Source: Fibrobacterota bacterium
GTDB taxonomy: Bacteria; Fibrobacterota; Chitinivibrionia; Chitinivibrionales; FEN-1185
DNA length: 56,536 nucleotides
Direction: 5' to 3'
NCBI GenBank assembly: GCA_003165595.1
Contig: PLWQ01000023.1
Coordinates: forward strand, 84,876-141,411
The translations under genes were made by a program, and so were the position numbers. Below, one piece after another: positions 31,907 through 41,001 of the stretch. Every line of letters starts with the position of its first letter. Positions within the stretch are counted from its first letter, which is position 1. The notes below the pieces were generated by a model. The model did no database searches. It was not told the origin of the DNA and worked only from the letters and a program-made list of their open reading frames with translations.

Positions 31907-33330
31907 AGAAAATCCTTCTTGTCAATACAAACACCGAGAGCGCCCCGTACCCGGTCCCGCCGGTCGGGCTGTGCCTGCTCGCCTCAACGCTGTGCAAGAC
32001 GCACGAGGTCCGCATCTTCGACGGCCTGGCCGCCCCGGCCGGATCGCTTCCCCGCGTGGTACGCAGTTTTGCGCCGGACTATGTGGGCGTCGGGATACGG
32101 AACATCGACAGCATCGTTCTGGACAAGCCGGTCTATTACATCGACGACATCCACGAAAAATTCTTTGTGCCCATCAAGCGTGAAACGGACGCCCCGATTA
32201 TCGCGGGCGGCAGCGGATTTAGCGTATTCCCGTTCGAATTGATGGAGCGGTCCGGCGCGGATTACGGCATCGTGGGCGAGGGTGAAGCCGCGCTGGCGCA
32301 CCTTGTTGCGGCTCTTGACAGAGGAGATGCTGCCGCGGGAATTCCGGGTGTTATAAAGGGAAACACCGTCCCGGAGGCGTTTGTCGGGCAGTCGCCGTCG
32401 CTCGACATGGACACGGTCCCGTTTTCGGAAGTCGACCGATGGATCGATTTCTCGCCCTACGCCAGGCGCGGCGCCTATCCGATTCAGACCAAACGGGGAT
32501 GCGGCCATCGGTGCGTGTATTGCACCTACCCGTGCATCGAAGGCGTTTCCTACCGGCGCCGCTCGCCCGAGGCCGTTGCCGACGAGATCGAGCAGGCGGC
32601 GGGCCGCCTTGGGGATGTTACGTTCGAATTTGTGGACTCCACCTTTAATGACCCGCCCGGCCACGCCGAAGCGATCTGCCGCGCGATTATCGGGAAGAAC
32701 ATCACGGTGCGGCTGCGCACCATGGGAATTAATCCCGCGCATGCGAGCAGGGAACTCTTCGACCTGATGCTCGCCGCGGGCTTCTCCCAGATCGACTGCA
32801 CGCCGGATTCCGGATCGTCAACAATGCTTGCCAACCTCAGGAAGAATTTCACCCTGCCGCAGCTCGAAACAACCGCGGACCTCATCCGGCGGGCGAATAT
32901 CCCCACCATGTGGTTTTTTGTGTTTGGCGGCCCGGGCGAAACCGAAAAGACCATCGCGGAAACCTTCGCGTTTGTCGACAAGTGGGTGAACCCGGAGGAC
33001 ATGGTGTACATGATGGCGGGCCTCCGCATATACCCGAACACCGAATTGCACCGCATTGCGCTTCGCGAAGGAATCGTTGGACCTCTTGATCCGTTGCTGC
33101 GGCCCGTGTTTTACCTGTCGCCGCTCGTACGCAAGGATCGCATCGATGCGCTCATGCAGGAAGCCGCGGAAACCCGCCACAACTGCGTGCCTGCGTCGCA
33201 GTCCGCGCCTTCGCCTGCGATGATGCAGCGGGCCATGGAGATGAGGGCGCAGGGAAATGCGCGGGAGCCGATGTTCAGGACTCTTTTGCGGGTGCGAAGG
33301 GAAATGATGAAAGATGGGACGCTGGAATAG
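31903..33330 (+). CDS. B12-binding-domain radical SAM protein, second copy
   Basis: A 475-residue enzyme whose GTG start overlaps the hisD stop (GTGA). The N-terminal cobalamin-binding-like domain, about 1-150, has KKILLVNTNTESAPYPVPPVG and DYVGVGIRNIDSIV. The radical SAM domain has the cluster motif CGHRCVYC near residue 200, followed by TFEFVDSTFNDPP and WFFVFGGPGETEKTI. The C-terminal extension is of unknown fold. Such proteins usually methylate or rearrange unactivated carbons. It is not closely similar to the copy at 13941-15281. It may act with the nearby acyl pathway, or on isoprenoids given ispA downstream on the other strand; neither is shown. Confidence 0.85.
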   Translation: MKKILLVNTNTESAPYPVPPVGLCLLASTLCKTHEVRIFDGLAAPAGSLPRVVRSFAPDYVGVGIRNIDSIVLDKPVYYIDDIHEKFFVPIKRETDAPIIAGGSGFSVFPFELMERSGADYGIVGEGEAALAHLVAALDRGDAAAGIPGVIKGNTVPEAFVGQSPSLDMDTVPFSEVDRWIDFSPYARRGAYPIQTKRGCGHRCVYCTYPCIEGVSYRRRSPEAVADEIEQAAGRLGDVTFEFVDSTFNDPPGHAEAICRAIIGKNITVRLRTMGINPAHASRELFDLMLAAGFSQIDCTPDSGSSTMLANLRKNFTLPQLETTADLIRRANIPTMWFFVFGGPGETEKTIAETFAFVDKWVNPEDMVYMMAGLRIYPNTELHRIALREGIVGPLDPLLRPVFYLSPLVRKDRIDALMQEAAETRHNCVPASQSAPSPAMMQRAMEMRAQGNAREPMFRTLLRVRREMMKDGTLE

Positions 33331-33365
33331 CCGCAGGGTTGCTTGACAAACAGCAAACTGTCCCG

Positions 33366-34238
33366 CTACGAAATCCTCACCCTGATATATTCCGCGAGGT
33401 CCGCAAGGATTTGTCCCTTGTCGCCCAGGAATGCCGCTTCGCGCCGCGCCTTGTCGATCAGGTCTTTCGCATACGCCTTGGACTGGGCCATTCCCACGAC
33501 GCTGGGGAACGTCACCTTGCCCTTCTCACGGTCGCTTCCCGCGTCCTTGCCGATCTGTTCGGTGGTTCCTTCTTCGTCAAGAATATCGTCGACCACCTGG
33601 AAGGCAAGACCGACAAAATCGCCGTAGGCCGACAGCCGTTCAACGGTCGAACCGGGCGCGCCGGCAAGCATGGCGCCGATGCGCACGCACGCGCGGATGA
33701 GCGCGGCGGTCTTGTTCCTGTGGATGTATTCGAGGGTTTGCCGGGTGGCCTGCGTGCCTTCGGATTCTATGTCCACCACCTGGCCGCCGATCATGCCGCC
33801 CGTGCCGAGCGCGCGCGACATTTCCACGACGACATCGGCCCTGCCGATTGATCCGAGGCATTCGTATGCGTAAATGCACAGCGCGTCGCCGCCGAGCACG
33901 GCAAGCGCCTCGCTGTATGCCTTGTGCGCCGTGGGCTTGCCGCGACGGAAGTCGTCGTCGTCCATGCAGGGCAAATCGTCGTGGATAAGGGAGAAGGTGT
34001 GGAGCATCTCCACGGCCGCGCAGGCGAGCAGCGCGTGCTCGTCGCCGAAGGTTCCGCCGCATGCCTCAAACGACGCCATGATGAGGCACGGCCGCACGCG
34101 CTTACCGCCTGCGAAAGTGCTGTACCGCATGAGCGAATGGATGGACGGCGGATAGGTGGTTTCCGGCGGGAGCAGTCTGTTGAGCGCGGCTTCGGTGGCC
34201 TCCGAAACGGCCTTCATGTAGGTCTTGAGGTCATTCAT
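33366..34238 (-). CDS. ispA: Polyprenyl (farnesyl/geranylgeranyl) diphosphate synthase
   Basis: A 290-residue trans-prenyltransferase condensing IPP with allylic diphosphates. FAGGKRVRPCLIMAS is followed by the first aspartate-rich motif in SLIHDDLPCMDDDDFRRGKPT. That motif has the two-residue insertion typical of bacterial short-chain FPP/GGPP synthases. The second motif is in FQVVDDILDEEGTTEQ, and the tail YAKDLIDKARREAAFLGDK is normal. The ATG at 34238 overlaps the xseB stop by eight bases. Organisation as xseA-xseB-ispA is the common bacterial arrangement; dxs is not next. Confidence 0.93.
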   Translation of the reverse strand: MNDLKTYMKAVSEATEAALNRLLPPETTYPPSIHSLMRYSTFAGGKRVRPCLIMASFEACGGTFGDEHALLACAAVEMLHTFSLIHDDLPCMDDDDFRRGKPTAHKAYSEALAVLGGDALCIYAYECLGSIGRADVVVEMSRALGTGGMIGGQVVDIESEGTQATRQTLEYIHRNKTAALIRACVRIGAMLAGAPGSTVERLSAYGDFVGLAFQVVDDILDEEGTTEQIGKDAGSDREKGKVTFPSVVGMAQSKAYAKDLIDKARREAAFLGDKGQILADLAEYIRVRIS

Positions 34239-34497
34239 CGGTGGACTCTCCGCCGGCGGTCTCGGCGCTTGACACGCCGAGAATTGTTTCGATGAACTCG
34301 CCGTTCTTCCCGGCAAGCAGTTCCTTGATTTTTCCCTCCGCGCTCCTGAGGTGCGAATCGCAGGTCTTCATGAGCGCCACTCCCTTTTCGAATTGTTCCA
34401 GGGCGCTGGTGAGCGTGAGATCCGGGCTCTCAAGCTTTTCAACGATTTTCTCGAGTTCCTTGAGGGCAACCTCAAAGCTCAGTTCCGATTTTGCCAC
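34231..34497 (-). CDS. xseB: Exodeoxyribonuclease VII small subunit
   Basis: An 88-residue helical-hairpin protein. SFEVALKELEKIVEKLES and LTSALEQFEKGVALMK are the two conserved helices that wrap the large subunit. It is needed for exonuclease VII degradation of single-stranded DNA into oligonucleotides. It sits 48 bases after xseA and overlaps ispA, so the three are one operon. The C-terminal ~20 residues are less conserved. Confidence 0.93.
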   Translation of the reverse strand: MAKSELSFEVALKELEKIVEKLESPDLTLTSALEQFEKGVALMKTCDSHLRSAEGKIKELLAGKNGEFIETILGVSSAETAGGESTDE

Positions 34498-34545
34498 CGC
34501 GTTGCTCCCGTTGGTGTTATATGCCGCGCGCCGTGAGACTGTGGG

Positions 34546-35886
34546 TCAGCCAACGCTTGTCGACGTGACGGTTGCCTCGGCTCTTCCCGAATGAAAATAT
34601 ATTCTTATCGCGTCTCCGCACGACACCTGCGAGACGTTTTTTACCGTTGTACCCTTCGCGTCGGCCACGACGCTGTATCCTCGCGCCATGGTGGCAAGGG
34701 GGCTCAGCGCCGAGAGCCTCGATGCTGCGGCGGAGACCCGCAGCCGCGCGCCGCTCAGGTTTGCGCGCAGGCCGAGCGCCTGGCGGCTTTCGAGGTCGCT
34801 CAGAGCCTGCCGTGTTTCGTCGGCGAGTTCCGCGGCGCGCCGCCACCCGGGGCTCTGTGCCAGCGAATCGAACGCGGCGCGCGACTCCTGGAAAAATCTG
34901 TCGCAATCGCCGTACAGCCGCCGGCACAGCGCGCGGAAGTACCGCTGGTTTTCACGGTCGTCGGCTATCACCATTTCGGCGGCCGCCGACGGCGTGGGCG
35001 CGCGGAGGTCCGCGACAAAATCGGCAATGGTAAAGTCGATCTCATGGCCCACGGCCGATACAACCGGCAGGGCCGAAGCCGCAATCGCGCGCGCGACGAT
35101 CTCCTCGTTAAAGGCCCACAGGTCTTCCGCGGAGCCGCCGCCGCGGCCCACGATGATGCAATCCACCTTGCCGTACCGGTTCATGTCGGCAATCGCCTGC
35201 GCGATTGCGGGCGCCGCGGCCTCTCCCTGCACCGGCACGTCGATCACGACGATGGAAGTGCGGGGAGCGCGCGAGCGCGCGACCTTGACAATATCGAAAA
35301 GCGCCGCGCCGCGCTTGGAAGTGATTACGCCGAGTGTGGTGACGGTGTCGGGCAGGGGCCGCTTGCGCGCCGGATCAAACAGGCCTTCCTTCTCCAGTTT
35401 TTCCTTGAGCGCGAGAAATGCGGCGTAGAGGGCGCCGAGTCCGGCCGGCTGCATGCGGTGGATGTCGAGCTGATAATAGCCGCCTTTCTGGTACACCCGG
35501 ATCGAGGCGATGGCAACGATTTGCATGCCGTCTTTGGGCTCGAACCGCAATTGCGTTGCAGTCTGCTTCCAGAGCACGCCGGGAATCTGGCTGGCTTCGT
35601 CTTTGAGTCGCAAATAGCAATGACCGCTTGATGCGCGCTTGAAACCGGACAGCTCTCCCTCGACCCACACCAGCGTGTTGCCGCTCTCGATGATGCGGCC
35701 AAGCCCGCCGTTGATCTCGCTTACCGTGTAGGGTTTTTCGCGTTTCTGAGGAGGCTGAAACCGGAAAGCGGAGGATTCCGCGGGCGAATCGCCGTTGTTT
35801 TCGAACGAGTAACGCCGCCGCCGCTCGTTCACGCCGAGGAGCGCGTCCGCATCTTCGAACAAGGGGTGATCATACATCGAGTTCAT
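34546..35886 (-). CDS. xseA: Exodeoxyribonuclease VII large subunit
   Basis: Catalytic subunit, about 446 residues. The N-terminal OB fold (YTVSEINGGLGRIIES, VWVEGELSGFKRASSGHCYLR, LKDEASQIPGVLWK) and the nuclease core with LGVITSKRGAALFDI, IVGRGGGSAEDLWAFNEE and VSAVGHEIDFTIADFVADLRAPTPSAAAE. A coiled-coil C-terminal region closes with ARGYSVVADAKG. An extra ~45-residue basic/acidic segment precedes the OB fold. The ATG at 35886 overlaps the ymdB-like stop; 35877 is an equally possible start. Confidence 0.94.
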   Translation of the reverse strand: MNSMYDHPLFEDADALLGVNERRRRYSFENNGDSPAESSAFRFQPPQKREKPYTVSEINGGLGRIIESGNTLVWVEGELSGFKRASSGHCYLRLKDEASQIPGVLWKQTATQLRFEPKDGMQIVAIASIRVYQKGGYYQLDIHRMQPAGLGALYAAFLALKEKLEKEGLFDPARKRPLPDTVTTLGVITSKRGAALFDIVKVARSRAPRTSIVVIDVPVQGEAAAPAIAQAIADMNRYGKVDCIIVGRGGGSAEDLWAFNEEIVARAIAASALPVVSAVGHEIDFTIADFVADLRAPTPSAAAEMVIADDRENQRYFRALCRRLYGDCDRFFQESRAAFDSLAQSPGWRRAAELADETRQALSDLESRQALGLRANLSGARLRVSAAASRLSALSPLATMARGYSVVADAKGTTVKNVSQVSCGDAIRIYFHSGRAEATVTSTSVG

Positions 35887-36676
35887 GAGAAAACCGTACC
35901 TGTTCGCACACGCGCGTGATTGACCGCGCCTTGCCGGTTGCATCCAGAATGTCGACGATGGCGCCGCACAACAGGGGGCCCTCGTTGGACGGCTCGAACC
36001 GCGTGGGTGTTTGCAAAAGGAACCTGCGCAGAACCTGCTCTTTCTTCATGCCGATGATGGAATCCGCCGCGCCGGTCATGCCCGCGTCGGTGAGGTAGGC
36101 GGTGCCGGCTGCGGAAATCCGTTCGTCGGCGGTCTGGATATGCGTATGCGTGCCGATCACCGCGCTCACCCTTCCGTCAACGTAGGCGGCAAATGCTTTC
36201 TTTTCGCTGGTTGCTTCCGCGTGAAAATCAACGAATATGACATTCGTGGACGCCGACAAATCTTCTATTGCGGCCGCGCCGGTCCGGAACGGACAGTCGA
36301 GCGTTTCGCCGAAGAACACCCGGCCCTGTAAATTGACAATTCCCAGCGTCCGGCCGTCGGGCAGGGTGTAGAGCGCCGTGCCTTTCCCCGGGTTGCCGGG
36401 CGGGAAATTGTGCGGCCGCAGCACAAAGGGGTCGTTCGCAAAGTCGTCGAAGGCGTCGGCATTGGCAAAGGAATGATTGCCCCCGGTGATCACGTTCACG
36501 CCGAACTTGTGCAGTTTGCCCACGAGGTTGTGGGTGATGCCCTTGCCGCCCGCGACGTTCTCCCCGTTTGCGACGCACACGTCTATGGCATATTCCTTGA
36601 TAAGGGAGGGAAGCCGCTCGGCAAGGACTCGTTTGCCGCAGGTGCCGAAGATGTCGCCTATAAATAATAGTTTCAT
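35870..36676 (-). CDS. ymdB: YmdB-family metallophosphoesterase
   Basis: A 268-residue dinuclear-metal phosphodiesterase (TIGR00282 family). Motifs: MKLLFIGDIFGTCGKR, CVANGENVAGGKGI, ITGGNHSFANADAF (where many members read GNHTWD), IFVDFHAEATSEK, IGTHTHIQTADE and YLTDAGMTGA. B. subtilis YmdB hydrolyses cyclic nucleotides and affects biofilm and sporulation decisions; whether that holds here is unknown. First gene of a ymdB-xseA-xseB-ispA run. The three-hairpin repeat starts 15 bases upstream of its ATG. Confidence 0.93.
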   Translation of the reverse strand: MKLLFIGDIFGTCGKRVLAERLPSLIKEYAIDVCVANGENVAGGKGITHNLVGKLHKFGVNVITGGNHSFANADAFDDFANDPFVLRPHNFPPGNPGKGTALYTLPDGRTLGIVNLQGRVFFGETLDCPFRTGAAAIEDLSASTNVIFVDFHAEATSEKKAFAAYVDGRVSAVIGTHTHIQTADERISAAGTAYLTDAGMTGAADSIIGMKKEQVLRRFLLQTPTRFEPSNEGPLLCGAIVDILDATGKARSITRVCEQVRFSHELDV

Positions 36677-36690
36677 ATAGTACTAATTCT

Positions 36691-36825
36691 GGTGGGGAAA
36701 CCGTAGCCGGTTTCCCCTGGCCCCCGGCTTCCGGCGCTACGCGCCGGCGATCCGGGGGCACACCCCTTCCAGCGGAAACGTGCGCGAGGCGCAACGCTCC
36801 CGCATTGCGCGCGTCACGTTCCCGC
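36691..36825 (+). repeat. Three-hairpin repeat element, copy 1
   Basis: About 135 bp: a GGGGAAAC/GGTTTCCCC stem, then a CCCCCGG...CCGGGGG stem, then CACCCCTTCCAGCGGAAACG leading into an AT-poor palindrome around GCGCAACGCTCCCGCATTGCGC. The same order, with different central-stem sequence but preserved pairing, is present in inverted orientation at 41905-42042. It lies in the leader region of ymdB. Confidence 0.8.
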
Positions 36826-37632
36826 AACGCCTTCTCATTGGTACGCCGCTCTGCGGCGATAAAGACAAAGAAATATCGGAACTAAGAATCATGAATAGAT
36901 GCAGTTGATTAAAAGATAAGTTACGCTTCGGGGATTGCGGGATTAATGGTCGTTGGGAATGAGAGTAAACACCCACGGCTTTATGCTACCAATCTTGCAG
37001 GAGAAACCATTTTGCGGTCGTTTTGGGCCCTTCCTGTCGGGGGCGCGAAAATCCTCGTCGCAATCAAAAGACTGGAAGCTGGGCGTTCCCCTCGCTGCGC
37101 TCGGGTCGGTCTCCTTGCAGGCTCGGCTATTCGCCTCGGTACCGCCTGCCGCTAGGGCCTGCGGCCGCGGTCAGGCGGCACCGCGCTTTTGCGCGCCTTC
37201 CAGTCCACCTTACGCTGGGCAGAAGATTGTTGCCCAATTGTCAACAAAGGCTTGCGCGATTCTATTTGGGGCACCTCCATTTATTCGGCAAAAGGGTTTG
37301 TCATCCCCGACCTGATCGGGGATCCATCATTTCTTCATAGGGGAAATGGGTTGGAAAACCTCTGCTCCCTTCATAAGTATGCACGTGTAGTCGCGGCCCC
37401 GCTTTCGCGGGAATGACATCAAGCCTTCGCTGGTGTCCGCGAACTTTCAAACAGTCCGGGCTCGTATGAATGAAACGGGCGGTTCATGTTGTTATGGGAA
37501 AAATGCAATAAAGTAAAGAACCATCCGTCTTGAACCACCATGCATGGCTCACCAGATGCTGTGGATGAGGGCCTGTGGGCATGCGACGACGTGCGACACC
37601 TTGCAACCAAAAACTTTCGGGGAGGATAAGGT
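36826..37632. other. Gene-free stretch before the efflux operon
   Basis: About 800 bases with no convincing gene. It holds a short GCCGC...GCGGC hairpin near 36850, a GC-rich segment with scattered small inverted repeats (about 37070-37210), and the inverted repeat element at 37299-37418. The last ~200 bases are the leader of the HlyD gene; no clear promoter was fixed there. Confidence 0.6.
37299..37418. repeat. TGTCATCCCCGA...GGGAATGACA inverted repeat element
   Basis: Begins TGTCATCCCCGACCTGATCG and ends CCCGCTTTCGCGGGAATGACA. Each end is itself a small hairpin. This type of interspersed element is widespread in bacterial intergenic DNA. A single copy is seen here. Confidence 0.65.
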
Positions 37633-38601
37633 ATGGCGATGAGTAAAAGTTCTGTGGCGCAACCAAAGGCAAGCTACGTGCCGTGGTATAGAACAAAGAT
37701 CTTTGTGCTTTTTGCAGGAGCGGCGGCAGTCGCATGCGTCGCGGGCCTGGGTGGCCTTTACCTGTCGTCCACAAAATACCTGTATATCGACGATGCAATG
37801 ATTCAAGGCGACAAGATTTCGGTAAGTTCCCGGCAACCGGGCAAAGTGTCGAGGCTTCTTGTCGAAGAAGGAAGCGTCGTAAAAAAGGGTCAACTGCTCG
37901 TATCGCTAGACGAATCGGAAATTTCGGCGCAAAAGACACAAGCCGAAACCGCCATGCTGCTTGCCGAAGAGAACATGAAATTGTACACCACAGGCGTGGG
38001 CAAAGCGCAAAACGATTTGGGGCGCGCGCAGCTTCAGTTTAAGAGCGGTTACATTCCAACCGAGCAATATGAGCACGCGGAAAACCAGCGGGAAGTGGCC
38101 GAAATTCAGAAATCCATAGCAGCGGCGCAGGCTGCTTCCGCCAGGGCGCAATTCAATATTGTAAAGACGCAAATGGACGAATATTCCATTTACGCAACCG
38201 ACGACGGAGTTGTAGCGAAGAAATGGGCAACCGAGGGCGACGTGATAATGCCCGGCCAGCCCTTGTACACAATGTACAACCTGCATACGATTTCCGTTGC
38301 CGCGAATGTGGAAGAAACCAAGTTCACCTCCATTCGATTGGGCCAGAAAGCCCTTGTTACGGTTGATGCATATCCGAATAGGACCTGGACCGGGAAAGTG
38401 GTTTCGTCCGGACCATGCGCGGCTTCACAATTTGTGCCGGTGCAATCGACCAGCGCATCGGGAGAATTCACCAAGATAACGCAATACGTGCCTGTACGCA
38501 TCGTGCTTGACAGCATGGCAAACAACGATATGGCAGCCTCAACGCCCCTGTTGCCCGGCATGTCGGTGGAAGTGCGTCTGAAGGGGGTGGATCAATTATG
38601 A
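37633..38601 (+). CDS. HlyD/EmrA-family membrane fusion protein
   Basis: Periplasmic adaptor of 322 residues linking an inner-membrane pump to a TolC-like channel. One N-terminal membrane anchor (about residues 24-46) is followed by a split biotinyl-lipoyl domain (ISVSSRQPGKVSRLLVEEG; IYATDDGVVAKKWATEGDVI) flanking a coiled-coil hairpin (about 90-175). A beta-barrel region follows (VEETKFTSIRLGQKALVTVD, TWTGKVVSSGP). GGGGAGGATAAGGT precedes the start. First gene of a four-gene operon; its stop overlaps the TolC-like start (ATGA). Confidence 0.9.
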   Translation: MAMSKSSVAQPKASYVPWYRTKIFVLFAGAAAVACVAGLGGLYLSSTKYLYIDDAMIQGDKISVSSRQPGKVSRLLVEEGSVVKKGQLLVSLDESEISAQKTQAETAMLLAEENMKLYTTGVGKAQNDLGRAQLQFKSGYIPTEQYEHAENQREVAEIQKSIAAAQAASARAQFNIVKTQMDEYSIYATDDGVVAKKWATEGDVIMPGQPLYTMYNLHTISVAANVEETKFTSIRLGQKALVTVDAYPNRTWTGKVVSSGPCAASQFVPVQSTSASGEFTKITQYVPVRIVLDSMANNDMAASTPLLPGMSVEVRLKGVDQL

Positions 38602-39971
38602 CAAAGACCATTCCTGCTAGTCTGTTGAGGCAGATGATGAGAACTTTCCACCCGTTAAGATCAAGTCTTGCTCTGATGGTGGCGACTACAATGTTGGCCG
38701 CAGTGCCGGGATATTCCGAAACTTTGTCCGTCGCATCGAATCTTGAAAAGCTAACGCTATCGGCAATGGCCAACAGCCCCGCGATTCATCAAGCTGAGGC
38801 TGGTTTGCAAAAAGCAAAAGCGAATCTGGACCAATACCGATCGGGATATTATCCAACAGCCGGCCTGAGCGCCGTGTATTCGCGCCAGGCTCCCAATTCC
38901 GAAATCTCTTTTCCAAGCTTTGGAAGCTTTAAGTTTTTCCCGGATAATAATGTCGACTGTCACGTTGACATTTCGCAACAAATATACGATTTCGGCAAAA
39001 GCCATGCGCAAGTTTCGGGAGGAAAATGGGAGGTGAAAGCCGCCGAGTACAGCCTGGACATGGCGCGGCAGCAGGTACGATTCCAAACACTGCAATTGTT
39101 TTACGGCGTTCTTTTGTACCAGCAGGAGATAAAGCTGCAGGCCGACGAGATACAGGCCCTCACTCAATACTGCGACATGACAAGAAACAAGGTTACGACC
39201 GGTGTTGCAACCAATTTTGACGTCATGACAATTCAAGTGCAGCTTTCCGAGGTCCAAACCGCGCATCAGGACCAGGAAAATGAGCTTCGCAAACTGCGCA
39301 TCGATCTTGCAAAGACGGTTGGAGTTGACAATTACGACAACATCCCGGTGGTCGGCAACCTTGCGCCTACAACGGCCAAGGCCGATGAAAAAGCCATGGT
39401 GGCCTATGGCCTGGAGCATAGCCGGGAACTTGCGATAGCCGATGCAATGGTGCAGCAATGCCGGGAACGGTTGAAGTCTGAAAAGTGCAAATACTTCCCT
39501 GTTATCTCTGCTTCTGTGGACGCTGGCGTTAAAACCGGGTATTTCCCGGACATGAACAAATACACTCCGAATGCCGGCGGTGCACTAACGGCGGATGTGC
39601 CGCTATTCAGCTTTGCACAGTTTGCAACGGTAAGGGCGGCAGAGGCAGACCTTAGAAGCGCCGAAGAATCGAGCCGCGAGACGCGGGGAAAAATAATTGC
39701 CGATATCAGACGAGCGGTATCGGACCTCAATACGAGTTGCGACAAAATAGACGCTGCAAAGCTGCATGTGGCGCTTGCGGAAAAGACCGTGGAACAGGCG
39801 AATGTCCGCTATGCAGGTGGCATGATCACGGGATTGGATCTCCTCAGCGTACGGGCGGATCTTTCAAAGGCAAACGTGGGATATGTGCGGTCGCTGTACG
39901 ATTGCCTTGTAAGCGACGCCGTGCTCAAGAGGGCGGCCGGGATGTCCCAGGATGAAGAGTACGTTAAATAG
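38598..39971 (+). CDS. TolC-family outer-membrane efflux channel
   Basis: A 457-residue protein with a signal peptide (about 1-43, ending VPGYSE) and two repeats of the outer-membrane efflux domain. The first is marked by SPAIHQAEAGLQKAKANLDQYRSG... with a Tyr/Pro-rich strand pair, the second by long amphipathic helices (VRAAEADLRSAEESSRETRG; LHVALAEKTVEQANVRYAGG). It forms a trimeric channel across the outer membrane and periplasm. Start overlaps the HlyD stop. The next gene, the ATPase, begins 31 bases downstream. Confidence 0.9.
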   Translation: MTKTIPASLLRQMMRTFHPLRSSLALMVATTMLAAVPGYSETLSVASNLEKLTLSAMANSPAIHQAEAGLQKAKANLDQYRSGYYPTAGLSAVYSRQAPNSEISFPSFGSFKFFPDNNVDCHVDISQQIYDFGKSHAQVSGGKWEVKAAEYSLDMARQQVRFQTLQLFYGVLLYQQEIKLQADEIQALTQYCDMTRNKVTTGVATNFDVMTIQVQLSEVQTAHQDQENELRKLRIDLAKTVGVDNYDNIPVVGNLAPTTAKADEKAMVAYGLEHSRELAIADAMVQQCRERLKSEKCKYFPVISASVDAGVKTGYFPDMNKYTPNAGGALTADVPLFSFAQFATVRAAEADLRSAEESSRETRGKIIADIRRAVSDLNTSCDKIDAAKLHVALAEKTVEQANVRYAGGMITGLDLLSVRADLSKANVGYVRSLYDCLVSDAVLKRAAGMSQDEEYVK

Positions 39972-40002
39972 ACCCGGTTATAGAGAAAGCAGGAAAGAAA
40001 GA

Positions 40003-41001
40003 ATGAGTACAGATTCAATACATGGATTTGCGATGGAGCAGTCGGGTCCTGCCGTTGAAGCGGAGGCGATTGTCAAGATATTTGGAGACAACAGGGCGGT
40101 AGACGGCATCGACCTGGTGGTGCCTGTCGGAATGGTGTACGGCGTTTTGGGTCCCAATGGCGCGGGTAAAACAACAATGATCAACATACTGGCAACACTG
40201 CTTCGGGCCGACAGCGGCACCGCAAAGATATTCGGTCACGACGTGCTGAAGGAAGCGAATACTGTTCGTCAACTTATGAGGGTAACCGGCCAATACGCAT
40301 CGCTGGACGAAGCGCTTACCGGCTACGAAAACCTTGTGATATTCTCTCGCCTGTTGGGATTAAGCCCGAAGGAAGCGCGCAAACGAACAAACGACCTTCT
40401 TGAAGAATTCGAACTTGCCGATGCTGCCCGCCGGCCCGTGTCCAAGTTCTCGGGCGGCATGAGGCGGCGTCTTGATCTGGCCGCAAGCATCATATCGCAG
40501 CCGCCGCTCTTGTTTCTCGACGAGCCCACAACCGGGCTTGACCCGCACAACAGGGCCCGCATGTGGACCCTGATACGGCGCCTGGTAGCTCAGGGAACTA
40601 CGGTAATTCTCACGACGCAATATCTTGACGAAGCGGATCAGCTTGCCGACCGGATAGCGGTAATAGATCACGGCCGGGTGGTTGCCGAAGGACTCACCAA
40701 CGAATTAAAGGCGTCGATAGGCACCACGTCTTTGCACGTGCAGCTTACGGAACAGGCCGATACGGACAATGCCATGAGCACAATCGCACGCGTGCTCGGC
40801 GCAAAAGGAACAGTGGTAGACAGGAAACACATTTCGGCGCCCATGGCAAATCCGGACCTTATCGCGGATCTGTTCGTTGCGTTCCGGGATGCCGGAATCC
40901 GGCTTGCCGAACTCAGCGTGCAGAAACCCACGCTCGACGAAGTATTCCTTACACTAACCGGGCACGGCACAACAGAAGAAACCAAGGAGAATGTAGAATG
41001 A
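40003..41001 (+). CDS. ABC transporter ATP-binding protein, DrrA type
   Basis: Cytoplasmic ATPase of 332 residues. Walker A is GVLGPNGAGKTTMIN, the Q-loop region GQYASLDEALTGYENL, the signature KFSGGMRRRLDLA and Walker B LLFLDEPTTGLDP, with a switch His region in TTQYLDEADQLADR. A C-terminal extension of ~100 residues matches DrrA/antibiotic-export ATPases (DUF4162-like). The ATG at 40003, with AGGAAAG upstream, is chosen over an upstream ATG inside tolC. It is coupled to the permease by ATGA. Confidence 0.92.
   Translation: MSTDSIHGFAMEQSGPAVEAEAIVKIFGDNRAVDGIDLVVPVGMVYGVLGPNGAGKTTMINILATLLRADSGTAKIFGHDVLKEANTVRQLMRVTGQYASLDEALTGYENLVIFSRLLGLSPKEARKRTNDLLEEFELADAARRPVSKFSGGMRRRLDLAASIISQPPLLFLDEPTTGLDPHNRARMWTLIRRLVAQGTTVILTTQYLDEADQLADRIAVIDHGRVVAEGLTNELKASIGTTSLHVQLTEQADTDNAMSTIARVLGAKGTVVDRKHISAPMANPDLIADLFVAFRDAGIRLAELSVQKPTLDEVFLTLTGHGTTEETKENVE

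Noticed and set aside
37070-37210. Possible structured RNA or gene in the GC-rich stretch before the HlyD gene
   Set aside because: Several small inverted repeats, but no consistent fold or conserved motif could be supported by eye.
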